64,000 nucleotides of DNA from CAXMST01 sp963793415 (GCA_963793415.1 CAWCAC010000002.1:868001-932000), one strand, 5' to 3'. Counted from the first letter of the stretch, positions 19,025 through 27,936 are shown. Made by a program: numbers and translations. Notes: generated by a model from the sequence alone, not told the origin.

Positions 19025-19519
19025 GTGAGCGAGATCGACGTCAGCATCGAGCACGCGGCGGAGGGTGACGGCCGCGCTCTGCTGGACGCGATGAGCGCAG
19101 AGCTCGACGAGCTCTACCGGGACCGCCCCGGCACGCTCGACTCGCATCCGGTCAGCGTTCAGGATCTCTCGCCACCAGCGGGTGCCTTCATCGTCCTGCG
19201 AGAGCGCGGGGAGGCGATCGCCTGCGGCGGCGTCAAGCGCCTCGAGCCGGAGATCGCGGAGATCAAGCGCATGTACGTGGGGCCGTCGCACCGCGGACGC
19301 GGGATTGCCCGCCGCCTGCTGGCCGAGCTCGAGGGCCAGGCGCGCCGGCTCGGATATGCGGTCGCGCGCCTCGACACGGGCCCCGACCAGCCCGCGGCCC
19401 GGCGCCTCTACGAGAGCTCCGGGTACCGCCCGATCGAGCCATACAACGACAACCCGTACGCGGCCTACTGGTTCGAGAAGGAGCTCCAGGCGGCTCCGCC
19501 GGGCCCTGTCAGCCGTTGA
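19025..19519 (+). CDS. GNAT-family N-acetyltransferase
   Basis: 164 residues from a GTG start. The acetyl-CoA-binding motif is HRGRGIARRLLAELE, preceded by IKRMYVGPS (beta 4). The C-terminal RRLYESSGYRPI is the usual GNAT end. The substrate is unknown. The gene ends convergent with the P450 gene; their coding ends overlap by 11 bases (19509-19519). Confidence 0.88.
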   Translation: MSEIDVSIEHAAEGDGRALLDAMSAELDELYRDRPGTLDSHPVSVQDLSPPAGAFIVLRERGEAIACGGVKRLEPEIAEIKRMYVGPSHRGRGIARRLLAELEGQARRLGYAVARLDTGPDQPAARRLYESSGYRPIEPYNDNPYAAYWFEKELQAAPPGPVSR

Positions 19520-20747
19520 GCTTGACCGGCAGCGTCTTGTACTGGTTCAGGAACTGGGTCACGGCGGGCTTCGGCTCGCCGGCGCGGGTCATCTTCGGGT
19601 AGCGCTTCAGCACCTCTTCGAAGAGGACTTTGAGCTCGAGGCGCGCGAGCGCCGTGCCGAGGCAGAAGTGGCGGCCGCCCGCCCCGAACGCCTGGTGCTC
19701 GGGCTTGCGGTGGATGTCGAAGACGTCGGCGTCCTCGTAGACGTCCTCGTCCCGATTCGAGCTCACGTACCACATCAGGACCTTCTCGCCCTCGGCTATC
19801 GGCTGTCCGTGGATCTCGGTGTCGGTGGTCGCCGTGCGCCGGAAGTTGGCGAAGGCGGGGAACATCCGCAGGCACTCCTCGATCGCGTCGGGGATCAGCG
19901 AGGGGTCGTCGACCAGCTCCTGCATCTGGTCGGGATGCTCGAGCAGCGCGTTCATGCCGCTGGTGAAGGTCGCTTTGGTCGAGTCGTTGCCGGCGGCGAC
20001 GAGCAGGAAGAAGCCCATCACGATCTCGTGGTCGGCGAGCATGTCGCCGTCAATCTCGGCGTGCACGAGAACGCTGGTGAGATCGTCGGTCGGGTTCTCG
20101 CGGCGCGCGTCGATCATCTCCTGGGCGCGACGGAAGACCTCGGGCAGATCCTCGGCCAGCACCTTCTCGAGGCCGCCCGGGGCGAGGTCCTCGTCGCCGA
20201 CGCCGAGCGTCGTGTTCATCAGCGTCGCCCAGACCTTGTCGTCGGCCTCGTCGATGCCCATGAAGCTGCCGATCACGCGCGAGACGACGGGCTGGGCGAT
20301 GTCCTCGACCACGTCGATCTCCTCGCGACCCTCGAGCCGGTCCAGCACCTTGATCGCGATCTCGCGGATCTCGTCCTCGTGCATCGCGATCCGCTTCGGC
20401 GTGAAGCCGCGCTGGAACAGCGCCTTGAGCCGGTCGTGCTTGGGCGGGTCCATGGCGATGAACATCGAGGTCATCAGCTCGAGCGGGATCGCATGGGTGA
20501 GCGCCATGCAGCCGCCGCGCTCGGAGGAGAAGGTGCGCCAGTCGCGGCTCACCGTGTGGACGTCGTCGGCCTTGACGATCGACCAGAAGCCGTCCTCGCC
20601 CGGGTACTCGTTGATCTCGGAGAAGTGGACCGGGCACTCGTTGCGGAGCCGCTTGAAGAGCTCGTGCGGGGGCCCGTCCTGCCAGTGCTCGATGTCCGGA
20701 ACGTCGATCTCGTCGAGGCTCTGCCCCAGGTTCTCTGCCGTCGCCAT
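19509..20747 (-). CDS. Cytochrome P450 (copy 1)
   Basis: A 412-residue soluble bacterial P450. The I-helix oxygen motif is AGNDST (252-257), ExxR is ECLR (291-294), and the haem loop FGAGGRHFCLG has the thiolate Cys362. The haem-loop spacing (F-G-x-G-G-x-H-x-C) resembles the CYP124/125/142 type, which oxidise steroids or branched lipids. That is only a family-level hint. The ATG at 20747 has GGAGAGGA upstream. An 18-bp palindrome lies 50-70 bases upstream of the start. A close paralogue of the same length lies at 26658-27893. No ferredoxin or reductase gene is nearby. Confidence 0.93.
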   Translation of the reverse strand: MATAENLGQSLDEIDVPDIEHWQDGPPHELFKRLRNECPVHFSEINEYPGEDGFWSIVKADDVHTVSRDWRTFSSERGGCMALTHAIPLELMTSMFIAMDPPKHDRLKALFQRGFTPKRIAMHEDEIREIAIKVLDRLEGREEIDVVEDIAQPVVSRVIGSFMGIDEADDKVWATLMNTTLGVGDEDLAPGGLEKVLAEDLPEVFRRAQEMIDARRENPTDDLTSVLVHAEIDGDMLADHEIVMGFFLLVAAGNDSTKATFTSGMNALLEHPDQMQELVDDPSLIPDAIEECLRMFPAFANFRRTATTDTEIHGQPIAEGEKVLMWYVSSNRDEDVYEDADVFDIHRKPEHQAFGAGGRHFCLGTALARLELKVLFEEVLKRYPKMTRAGEPKPAVTQFLNQYKTLPVKLNG

Positions 20748-20797
20748 GCGCGTTGCTTCCTCTCCAGTCAGCGGGGTGCGGTGCCGCACGCAAGCGT

Positions 20798-20815
20798 ACT
20801 GGCTGGCCAGCCAGT
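20798..20815. promoter_or_regulatory. Perfect 18-bp palindrome upstream of P450 copy 1, putative operator
   Basis: ACTGGCTGGCCAGCCAGT is perfectly self-complementary and starts 51 bases upstream of the P450 ATG. The 16-base core TGGCTGGCCAGCCAGT recurs with only three central changes upstream of P450 copy 2 (27937-27952). Size and position fit a TetR-type repressor site, but no regulator gene is in the window. Confidence 0.6.
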
Positions 20816-20891
20816 TTTCAGTGTGATCTGCGCACACAGCGTCGCGGCCGCCGTGACGCGATCCGCTTCGCGACCGGCCCGTTCGCCGGTC

Positions 20892-22232
20892 TCAGACCGC
20901 GCCCTGCGCGAGTATCGCGTCGCGGATCCGGGCGAAGCTGGCGAGGTTGGCGCCGCGGACGTAGTCGACGCTGCCGTCATCGCGCTCGCCGAGCTCGGCG
21001 CAGGCGATGTGGATCCGGCTGATGATCTCCTGCAGCATCCGGTCGACGTCGGCCGCCGCGAGCCTCATCCGGGCGGCGTTCTGGCTCTGCTCGAGCCCGG
21101 AGACGGCGACGCCGCCGGCGTTCGCGGCCTTCGCCGGGCCGACCGCGAAGCGCTCTGCGCGCAGCAGCTCGCTCGCCTCGGAGGAGAGCGGCATGTTGGC
21201 CCCTTCGACCAGCATCCGGCAGTCCCCGTCGAGCAGCGCCTGCGCGTCCGCGGCGCCGACCTCGTTCTCGGTCGCGCACGGAAAAGCGATGTCGCAGTCG
21301 AGTCCCCACGGCGTTCCACCGTCGAGGTAGGTGCAGCCGAACTCGTCGGCGTACTCGGAGATCCGGCCCCGGCGCTCGAGCTTCAGGCCCTTGACCCACT
21401 CGAGCTTGTCGGCGTCGATCCCGTCCGGATCGTGGACGCTGCCGTCCGAGTCCGAGAGCGAGATCACGGTCGCGCCGAGCTCGGTCAGCTTCTCGGCGCA
21501 GTAGATCGAGACGTTGCCGGCCCCGGAGATCGCGCAGCGCTTCCCCTCGAAGTCATCGCCCGCGTGCTCGAGCATCAAACCTGCGAAGTAGGCGGCGCCG
21601 TAGCCGGTCGCGGTCGCCCGCCCGGCGCTGCCGCCGAAGCTCTCGTCCTTGCCGGTGAGGACGCCGGCGAACCGGTTGGCAGGGCGCTTGTACTGGCCGA
21701 AGAGGAACGCGATCTCATGCTCGCCGACGCCGATGTCCCCGGCCGGCACGTCGACGTCCTCGCCGATGTGGCGGTGCAGCTCGCCCATCATCGCCTGGCA
21801 GAAGCGCATCACCTCGAGCTCGGAGTGGCCCTTCGGGTCGAAGTCGGCGCCGCCCTTGGCGCCGCCCATCGGCAGGCCGGTGAGCGCGTTCTTGAAGGTC
21901 TGGGAGAAGCCGAGGAACTTGAGCGTCGCCAGGTCGAGGCCCTCGACGAACCGCAGGCCGCCCTTGTAGGGGCCGATCGCGTTGTTGAACTGGACCCGGA
22001 AGGCGCGGTTGGTGTGGACGATGCCCTCGTCGTCCTGCCAGGCGACCGGGAAGATCACAGAGCGGTCCGGCTCGGTCATCCGCTCGACGATGCCCTGCTC
22101 CTCCAGCGCGCCGCCCGTGTCGAGCTCGTCGAAGACGTCGACGAACATCTCGCGCACGGCCTGGTGGAAGACCTCCTCGCCCGGGCTCCGCGCCTCGAGC
22201 CCCTCCATGAACTCGTCGAGCCGGTCGCTCAC
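20892..22232 (-). CDS. gdhA: NADP-specific glutamate dehydrogenase
   Basis: A 446-residue hexameric-type GDH (assimilatory, 2-oxoglutarate plus ammonium to glutamate). It has the substrate region IGPYKGGLRF, the catalytic-lysine region PMGGAKGGADFDPKG, and the nucleotide fold CAISGAGNVSIYCAEKL. The length and the KGGLRFxxxxxxxTLKFLGF order are those of the bacterial/fungal NADP enzyme (about 450 residues), not the larger NAD type. Monocistronic. It stands just upstream of the tRNA-Arg gene, on the opposite strand. Confidence 0.95.
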   Translation of the reverse strand: MSDRLDEFMEGLEARSPGEEVFHQAVREMFVDVFDELDTGGALEEQGIVERMTEPDRSVIFPVAWQDDEGIVHTNRAFRVQFNNAIGPYKGGLRFVEGLDLATLKFLGFSQTFKNALTGLPMGGAKGGADFDPKGHSELEVMRFCQAMMGELHRHIGEDVDVPAGDIGVGEHEIAFLFGQYKRPANRFAGVLTGKDESFGGSAGRATATGYGAAYFAGLMLEHAGDDFEGKRCAISGAGNVSIYCAEKLTELGATVISLSDSDGSVHDPDGIDADKLEWVKGLKLERRGRISEYADEFGCTYLDGGTPWGLDCDIAFPCATENEVGAADAQALLDGDCRMLVEGANMPLSSEASELLRAERFAVGPAKAANAGGVAVSGLEQSQNAARMRLAAADVDRMLQEIISRIHIACAELGERDDGSVDYVRGANLASFARIRDAILAQGAV

Positions 22233-22375
22233 CGGCTGGCCCTGCTCGCAGTCACGAACGCTGCCTTACCCGGGTCGGCGCCACCGGAACCGCCGACCGT
22301 TCGCCCCTCGCCCCCTCAGCAGGCGGATTGGCGTCTACAATCGCCCGCCGCGGGGGAGACTTGACCCCCGCGCTC

Positions 22376-22449
<74 letters not shown>

Positions 22450-22708
22450 TCCTCCGTATCGGCCGCGATCCCCCATGGACGTTGGGCTTTCTGAAGCTCC
22501 GCCGGCTATCTGTGCAAACCCGGCAAAACGCCCCGAATTGTCAAACCCCATGGACATTGGGGGCCTGACCATCGCGCACCTATCGCGCGGAACCGAGATG
22601 AGCAAAGGGATTGCGAGCTCTCAGGCCGACCAAACCATCGCGCAGCCGACCAGATCCCACCCTGATGGGGTAGTGAGTAGGCCGCTCAGATTTCGAGAAC
22701 CCTGGCCA
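22450..22708 (+). repeat. Arm region A following intact tRNA-Arg
   Basis: No gene is supported in 22450-22736. From 22407 to 22689 the sequence is essentially identical to 26310-26592 (one difference seen, at 22682). It contains CATGGACGTTGGG (22474-22486) and CATGGACATTGGG (22549-22561), 75 bases apart. A tandem CATCGCGC motif follows (ACCATCGCGCACCTATCGCG, from 22568), then GATGAGCAAAGGGATTGCG, then ACCATCGCGCAG (22634-22645). The unit ends at CCCTGGCCA (22700-22708), as in copies B and C. Confidence 0.85.
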
Positions 22709-22736
22709 CGAGCATCCGCTGGAAGGCCGGCGGACC

Positions 22737-23132
22737 CTAGGCTCCTACGCCTTCTGTGGAGCAGCCTCGCACCAGGTTCAACGACTCGGCGCTCATGCCC
22801 GGATCAGTGAACAGGACCGCCTTGCCGTTCACTTCCACGTCAAGCGGGATGCCGTTCTCGGGAACCTGGGCGTCGGCCAAGCCCTGGGCGTCGGCCTCGC
22901 TGAAGGCGATGAGCACCGTCGCAACGGAATCGTTCGCATCAGACCCGATGACTTGAGGCGTCGTGCCAGCACTCGCAACTTCGACACCTTTGAAATCGTT
23001 GGACTCCAGGCAGGTGGACACCGCCTCCGCTGTGAGAGGGCCGTCAAGGGTCGGAGCGTCGTTGTCCCCTCCACACCCTGCCGCCCCGCAAGCCGCCAGC
23101 GCCGCTACGAATCCCACAACTACCAGCCGCAT
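22737..23132 (-). CDS. Small lipoprotein of unknown function
   Basis: 131 residues from the ATG at 23132. The signal peptide ends with a lipobox-like ALAACGAAGC, followed by GGDNDAPTLDG. The mature part has Cys pairs (STCLESND and LVRGCSTEG near both ends), probably one disulfide. A short central segment has SVATVLIAFSEADAQ. Its layout resembles the lipoprotein at 63027-63437, which also has two Cys flanking a VLLSV-type strand, so the two may be homologous. First gene of the A-B interval, reading toward arm A. Confidence 0.65.
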   Translation of the reverse strand: MRLVVVGFVAALAACGAAGCGGDNDAPTLDGPLTAEAVSTCLESNDFKGVEVASAGTTPQVIGSDANDSVATVLIAFSEADAQGLADAQVPENGIPLDVEVNGKAVLFTDPGMSAESLNLVRGCSTEGVGA

Positions 23133-23462
23133 GGCTCTTCGCCTCTCGCCGTCTCGACCTTCCCAGATACGTAACGACACTATTGCCAGGCGCCACATCG
23201 GCCAACCGCCGCAAGCTCGACGCCGAGGTGGCCCGGATCCTGGACTGAGGCCGCTACGAGCAGTCATTCAGCCGTTGCTACGCGGACATTGGGGATGGGG
23301 AAGTTCCTCAATATCGGCGGCGAATCGGCAATCGCAAACCGCATTGATATGCGCGATCGGATCATCGCGCAGGTAGCTTGCCGCTGCTATTGCTGAATGG
23401 GCCTCTTGACCCCCGCCCCCGTCGGTCGTCGGGAGAGTGAGGCTGAGAGACTTCACCCCACG

Positions 23463-23771
23463 ATGCGCAGTGCCCGAGAAGTGAGTGCCGCCGAAGCTTG
23501 GGCAGCGTCCCAGCGCGGCGAGTCTCAGATCTTGGATCTGAGAACCCGGGTGGAACGACGACGGCATGGCTGGCCACCCGGTGCCAAGCGAGTCTCGCTG
23601 CTGCGTCACGTCGCCTGGCCGCGACCCTCCTATGCGATCTACCTCTGCCAGCATGCCAACCGTTCGAAGCTGACGCTGTGGAGGGGCGCCGCAGAGATCG
23701 CGGGCGGCTGGAAGGACTGGGAGTCCGCAGGCCTTCCGGTGGAGCGAGACGATCGGCATGCCCAGCCGTGA
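23463..23771 (+). CDS. Rhodanese-like domain protein
   Basis: 102 residues. It opens with SAREVSAAEAWAA, then ILDLRTRVERRRHGWPPGAKRVSL (in part: ILDLRTRVERRRHGWPPGAK). The presumed active-site loop is LCQHANRS, followed by EIAGGWKDWESAGLPVE. These are the ordered landmarks of single-domain sulfurtransferases, with the catalytic Cys present. The domain is at the short end for the family, so it may be slightly eroded. It may act in sulfur transfer or stress; nothing adjacent informs the partner. Confidence 0.7.
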   Translation: MRSAREVSAAEAWAASQRGESQILDLRTRVERRRHGWPPGAKRVSLLRHVAWPRPSYAIYLCQHANRSKLTLWRGAAEIAGGWKDWESAGLPVERDDRHAQP

Positions 23772-23819
23772 GTGAGCGAACGAGTCGCCAACATGTGCGG
23801 GCGTGATACTCGGCGGGTG

Positions 23820-23952
23820 ATGCCGCAGGAGAACGTGGAGCTGCACAACCGGTCGATCGACGCCGTCAACCGGCGTGACCTCGGGACGGCGTCAACGAGA
23901 TCACGCTGCTGAACCCGCTCAACGGGTTCGAAGACGTCTACTGCGACGATTA
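23820..23952 (+). pseudogene. Remnant of a SnoaL/NTF2-like protein
   Basis: An ATG at 23820 begins MPQENVELHNRSIDAVNRRD, which is the standard N-terminus of actinobacterial SnoaL-like proteins. The frame then breaks: a TGA follows after 30 codons. Another frame continues with an open stretch to the TAG at 23950-23952. An intact family member would be about 130 residues, so most of the gene is lost. Confidence 0.55.
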
Positions 23953-24107
23953 GGCGATCCTAGGCGGCGGTCAGCCGGCTGGGCCCTGAGTCCGGTCCCG
24001 GAAGGGACCTCTTTCACACCGCGGTCGTGGCGGCAGTCTTGATCATTGTCAAGGGCATCGAAGAGGATCCACGCTTTCGCCAAGCGGCTCGAGCGAACGA
24101 ATGCGGC

Positions 24108-24536
24108 TCAGGCCGTCAGCGCGATCAGCGCCAGACACACGGCTGAGTGGGCCGCCCAGGCCAGGGCGCGGATCATGTTCACCCGCAGTAGACGTCGCAG
24201 CACTTCTGGGTCTGGGCCGGCCCCGAGCCGGCGGTGGGCCGGTACCGCTCCGAACACCGTGAGCGCCCACGTCGCGCTCGCGAGCAACGCCCCGAGGAGG
24301 GTCAGCGCGGCCTCGTCGCCAGGAGGCTCGAACAGCAGAAGCCAGGCGGTGGCGAGCTCGACCACCATCGGCACGATCACTACGCGGGTCGTGAGCCGGG
24401 AGTGGGCCTCGTGGTAGCCGGTGAAGTGCTGTTCTCCGACCGAGGCGAACAGCGGGTAATGGACGACCTGTACGAACGCGACGATGCCCGTCAGCAGCAG
24501 GGTCGCGGTCGTGCATGCGAGGAGGAGGGCGCTCAC
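24108..24536 (-). CDS. Four-TM integral membrane protein (DUF1772-like)
   Basis: 142 residues from a GTG at 24536, with four hydrophobic helices at about 3-25, 50-70, 77-98 and 120-140. The segment FVQVVHYPLF followed by HSRLTTRVVIVPMVVEL is typical of small DUF1772/anthrone-oxygenase-like membrane proteins. No catalytic residue can be assigned. Its start lies 12 bases from the end of the SDR gene on the same strand, so the two are probably co-transcribed. Confidence 0.68.
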   Translation of the reverse strand: MSALLLACTTATLLLTGIVAFVQVVHYPLFASVGEQHFTGYHEAHSRLTTRVVIVPMVVELATAWLLLFEPPGDEAALTLLGALLASATWALTVFGAVPAHRRLGAGPDPEVLRRLLRVNMIRALAWAAHSAVCLALIALTA

Positions 24537-24548
24537 CTCGCCGACACC

Positions 24549-25247
24549 TCAGGTCTGCGACAGCTCGCGCGTGCGCGGGTCGTAGCTGAGCTCGCGGGCT
24601 CCGGCTTCGATCGCGTCGAGGATTCGCTCGACGAGGGCGTCCGTATCCCCGGGCGCCGGCAGCTTCGGCGGCTCACCGGCGAGTGCGCGGTCAGCGAAGC
24701 CGGTCTCGAGATGGCCCGGGCGGACGTCGAGGACGAGGCTGAGATCCCGGCGGCGCTCACGTCGGATCGCCTCGAGGTAGGCGGAGAGGGCTGCCTTCGA
24801 GGCCGAATAAGCAGCCATGCCCGCGGTGGGAAACTCCGCGACCACGGCGCTCAGAGCGACGACCCCGCCACCGGGCGCCAGCCGGGGTAGGGCGGCACCG
24901 ATGAGCGCGATCGGTCCGGCTGCGTTGACCTCGAGGAGAGCGCGCTCCGTCTCGGGGTCGAGTTCGCCGCTGCGGCCGAATGCGACGACGCCGGTGGCAA
25001 CCACCAGAGCATCGAGGCCGCCGAGCGTCTCTGCGGCTGACTCCACGGCACGGGCGCAGGAGACCGGATCGGTGAGCTCGAACTCGATCGGTTCGGCATC
25101 CAGTTCCTCGGCGATCGAGAGCAGAGCCGCCCGGTCGCGACCGGCGGGAGCGATCGTCCCACCACGCGCCTTCAGCACGCGAGCCAGGCGTCCGCCGAGA
25201 GCACCGGTCGCGCCGGCCAAGAGGATTCGCTTGCCATCAAGGTCCAT
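24549..25247 (-). CDS. Short-chain dehydrogenase/reductase (SDR)
   Basis: A 232-residue classical SDR. The cofactor loop is LLAGATGALGGRLARV (9-24). LDALVVATGVVAFGR follows, and the catalytic Tyr/Lys pair is in YSASK with an upstream Ser in LSAVVAE. The length and C-terminus are normal. The substrate is unknown. It overlaps the methyltransferase gene by 11 bases and sits upstream of a DUF1772-like gene, giving a three-gene unit inside the A-B cassette. Confidence 0.85.
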   Translation of the reverse strand: MDLDGKRILLAGATGALGGRLARVLKARGGTIAPAGRDRAALLSIAEELDAEPIEFELTDPVSCARAVESAAETLGGLDALVVATGVVAFGRSGELDPETERALLEVNAAGPIALIGAALPRLAPGGGVVALSAVVAEFPTAGMAAYSASKAALSAYLEAIRRERRRDLSLVLDVRPGHLETGFADRALAGEPPKLPAPGDTDALVERILDAIEAGARELSYDPRTRELSQT

Positions 25248-26004
25248 TCTCGCCTCGGTCCTTCACCGGGTTCGGAAGTTGTCTGGCCGTGCCCATCGTT
25301 CGCCTGCCCAACCGATCAGCCAGATCGCGCCCTCGCGGATCTCCGGCGGGTGGGTCGAATCCGGCCCGCTGATGCTGCCGCCTCGCTCGAGCGAGGCGTC
25401 GAAAGAGCGCGTACTGAAAGTGCTGCTCATTGCCCGACGGCGTTGCGTGCACGTGCGCTTGAAATAGGACCGGCTCGAACTCCTCGCCGATGACCTCGCG
25501 CATCTCGCTAGCACCATAACGCTGGACGGGCAGGTCGCTGCATTGCCGCGGACCTTCGGGACCAAACGTCGCCAGGACCAGGTAGCCCCCGGGACGCAGA
25601 GACGCGCGAAGCGTCGAGAGGTAGCACTCGCGGTCGTCCGGCTCGACCATGAAGTGAAAGACGGCTCGGTCGTGCCAGAGATCGAATTCGCGGCCGAAGT
25701 CGTGGTTGCGCACATCGGCCTCGATGAACGAGATCGCAGTCGAGTCGGCTCCGAGTTCAGCGCCCGCCCGCAGAGCCGCCGCAGATATGTCGGCGACGGT
25801 GATGTCGGTAAAGCCCAGGCGCTGGAGCTCGCCGGCCAGGTGCGACGCGCCGCCGCCCACGTCGATGATGGCCGCGTCGGGCGGTAACTCGGCCGCATTG
25901 ATCATGCCGAGCGAGGCGTCGGGCGCAGCCTCGAACCAGCTGACCTCATCCAGCGCCTGGGCGGTGTAGGTCTGCTCCCAGTGGTGTTTGGGGTCGAAGG
26001 CCAT
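25237..26004 (-). CDS. Class I SAM-dependent methyltransferase
   Basis: 255 residues from the ATG at 26004 (AFDPKHHWEQTYTA). Motif I is IIDVGGGASHLAGEL; then VADISAAAL, EADVRNHDF, FDLWHDRAVFHFM and GGYLVLATFGPEGPRQCSDL. These features match the TPMT-like/Methyltransf_25 group. The conserved domain ends around FQYALFRRL. The last 45 residues are Arg-rich and unlike the family, while another frame at 25263-25360 reads more protein-like, so a frameshift near 25390 is possible. The substrate is unknown. Confidence 0.75.
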   Translation of the reverse strand: MAFDPKHHWEQTYTAQALDEVSWFEAAPDASLGMINAAELPPDAAIIDVGGGASHLAGELQRLGFTDITVADISAAALRAGAELGADSTAISFIEADVRNHDFGREFDLWHDRAVFHFMVEPDDRECYLSTLRASLRPGGYLVLATFGPEGPRQCSDLPVQRYGASEMREVIGEEFEPVLFQAHVHATPSGNEQHFQYALFRRLARARRQHQRAGFDPPAGDPRGRDLADRLGRRTMGTARQLPNPVKDRGENGP

Positions 26005-26119
26005 CCGGCAGATCGCAGGCACCGTAGAGCCTGAAGGCAGCGACAGCGTCCCAGCCGGCCGATCTGCACGCGCCCGCCAAATGAAAGCAGGGAAGGTCGT
26101 GCTGCGAATCCCCTGCAAC

Positions 26120-26275
26120 GGCGCAGCGACTGCGATCAGCGAGTCGACCGTGGCGAGCTCTATCGCCCACCTCGAAACGCTCGGGATCCCGCGGAGATCA
26201 CAGGCAAGCCGCGGAAAAAGATCTTCGCCTTCGAGCTACCTCGCGATCCTCAGCGAGGGAACCGAGCCGCTCTAG
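26120..26275 (+). pseudogene. C-terminal remnant of a Fic-family protein
   Basis: Reading with two compensating frame changes gives AISESTVASSIAHLETLGIP, then EITGKPRKKIFAFE, then YLAILSEGTEPL and a TAG at 26273-26275. This order is the C-terminal winged helix and end of Fic/DOC AMP-transferases. The N-terminal Fic catalytic domain is absent. The fragment ends 35 bases before tRNA-Arg fragment B, so it marks a truncated end of the A-B cassette. Confidence 0.6.
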
Positions 26276-26284
26276 CCATAGGTC

Positions 26285-26309
26285 GACGGTCAACAAGACC
26301 GACGGTCAA
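26285..26309 (+). repeat. Left half-site repeat preceding tRNA fragment B
   Basis: Two GACGGTCAA direct repeats flank CAAGACC immediately before the tRNA-Arg fragment. The same arrangement, with one extra base, precedes fragment E at 55176-55201. The other copies do not show it. Confidence 0.5.
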
Positions 26310-26310
26310 T

Positions 26311-26612
26311 CTACGAAACCGAAGGTCACAGGTTCGAATCCTGTCGGGCGCATCCTCCGTATCGGCCGCGATCCCCCATGGACGTTGGGCTTTCTGAAGC
26401 TCCGCCGGCTATCTGTGCAAACCCGGCAAAACGCCCCGAATTGTCAAACCCCATGGACATTGGGGGCCTGACCATCGCGCACCTATCGCGCGGAACCGAG
26501 ATGAGCAAAGGGATTGCGAGCTCTCAGGCCGACCAAACCATCGCGCAGCCGACCAGATCCCACCCTGATGGGGTAGTGAGTAGGTCGCTCAGCCTCCGCG
26601 GAACCCTGGCCA
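26311..26612 (+). repeat. tRNA-Arg 3' fragment plus arm, copy B
   Basis: Bases 26311-26352 are identical to the last 42 bases of tRNA-Arg(ACG), starting in the anticodon loop. The arm that follows is essentially identical to arm A up to 26592 and ends at CCCTGGCCA (26604-26612). No tRNA 5' half is present, so this is not a functional tRNA. No gene is supported in 26276-26657. The near identity with copy A indicates recent duplication or gene conversion. Confidence 0.9.
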
Positions 26613-26657
26613 CGACCGCTGCAGCGCTCGAACCGAAGCTCCACCGAGCCGGCGAAG

Positions 26658-27893
26658 CTACCAGCGGACCGGCAGCGTCCGCAGTTGGTTCACGAAGGGG
26701 GAGACGACATGGTGCGGCTCGCCCGCGATCTCCATGCTTGGAAAGCGGGCCAGGGTCTCCTCGAAGAGGATCTTCAGCTCGAGCCGCGCGAGGGCGGTGC
26801 CGAGGCAGTAGTGGCGCCCACCGGCCCCGAAGGCCTGGTGCTCGGGGTTGCGCAGCACATCGAAACGGTCGGGGTCCTCGTAGACATCCTCGTCCCGGTT
26901 GGACGAGACGTACCACATGATCACCTTCTCGCCGGCGCCGATCGGCTGGCCGCCGATCTCGGTTTCGCGGGTGGTCGTGCGCCGGAAGTGCGCGAAGGCG
27001 GGGAACATCCGCAGGCACTCTTCGACGGCAGCCGGGATCAGCGACGGATCCTCGGCCAGCATGCGCATCTGCTCGCTGTGCTCCATCAGCGCCCGCATCC
27101 CTGAGGTGTAGGTCGCCTTCGTCGAGTCGTTGCCGGCGGCGACCAGTAGGAAGAAACCCATGACCACTTCCTCGTCGCTGAGCCGCTCGCCCTCAACATC
27201 TGCGTGGACGAGGACACTCGTGAGATCGTCCGTGGGGTTCTCGCGGCGCTCGGTGACCATCGATCTGCACCGCTGGAAGACCTGGTGCAGGGCCTCCATC
27301 GCCACCTCGGGGGCGTCGCCGGGGGCGATCTCCGGATCGCCGGCGCCGAGCGTTGTGTTCATCAGCGCCGCCCAGGACTCGTCCTCGCCCTCGGGGATCC
27401 CCATGAAGCTCCCGATCACCCGCGAGACGGCGGGCTGGGCGACGTCGGTGACAAGATCGCAGGAGTTGTGGCCGGCGAGGCGATCGAGGGTCCGGATCAC
27501 GATCTCGCGGATCTCCTCCTCATGCTCGGCAATCCGCTTCGGCGTGAAGCCACGCTGGAAGAGGCGTTTGATCCGATCGTGCTTTGGCGGGTCCATGCCG
27601 ATGAACATCGACTGCATGAGCGGCAGCGGAATACCGTGGGTGAGGCCCACGCAGCCGCCGATCTCCGAGGAGTACGTCTGCCAGTCGTGGCTCACCTCGC
27701 GCACGTGCTCGGCTTTGGTCAGCCCCCAGTAGCCGGCTTCCCCGGGGTACTCATTCATCTCGCTCCAGTGCACCGGGCACTCCGAGCGCAGTCGCTTGAA
27801 GAGTGCTTGTGGTGGCCCCTGCTGCCAGTTCGCCGAATCGGAGACTGAAATCTCTTCCAGGGGCTGTTCGAGTCCGGCCTCGGTCCGCTCCAT
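26658..27893 (-). CDS. Cytochrome P450 (copy 2)
   Basis: A 411-residue P450 that aligns along its whole length with copy 1 (for example shared HQAFGAGGRH, WYVSSNRDEDVYED and FFLLVAAGNDSTKAT). The haem loop is FGAGGRHYCLG with its Cys near residue 363, ExxR is ECLR, and the I-helix motif is AGNDST. The start ATG at 27893 has GAGGAGAG close upstream. The putative operator core of copy 1 recurs 44 bases upstream. It is the only gene between tRNA-Arg fragments B and C, i.e. a one-gene cassette. Paralogy suggests related substrates; redox partners are absent. Confidence 0.92.
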   Translation of the reverse strand: MERTEAGLEQPLEEISVSDSANWQQGPPQALFKRLRSECPVHWSEMNEYPGEAGYWGLTKAEHVREVSHDWQTYSSEIGGCVGLTHGIPLPLMQSMFIGMDPPKHDRIKRLFQRGFTPKRIAEHEEEIREIVIRTLDRLAGHNSCDLVTDVAQPAVSRVIGSFMGIPEGEDESWAALMNTTLGAGDPEIAPGDAPEVAMEALHQVFQRCRSMVTERRENPTDDLTSVLVHADVEGERLSDEEVVMGFFLLVAAGNDSTKATYTSGMRALMEHSEQMRMLAEDPSLIPAAVEECLRMFPAFAHFRRTTTRETEIGGQPIGAGEKVIMWYVSSNRDEDVYEDPDRFDVLRNPEHQAFGAGGRHYCLGTALARLELKILFEETLARFPSMEIAGEPHHVVSPFVNQLRTLPVRW

Positions 27894-27936
27894 CACATCT
27901 CTCCTCACTGGCTGTCGCGTTCGGTGAGACCATACT

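Noticed and set aside
19182..22364. A 1,060-codon open frame on the + strand
   Set aside because: It lies antisense to the P450 and gdhA genes; its long openness comes from high GC at codon position 3. The genes on the minus strand have clear domains, while this product has none.
26311..26352. Fragments considered as functional tRNA genes
   Set aside because: They lack the acceptor 5' strand, D-arm and 5' anticodon stem; only the intact copy at 22376-22449 can fold.
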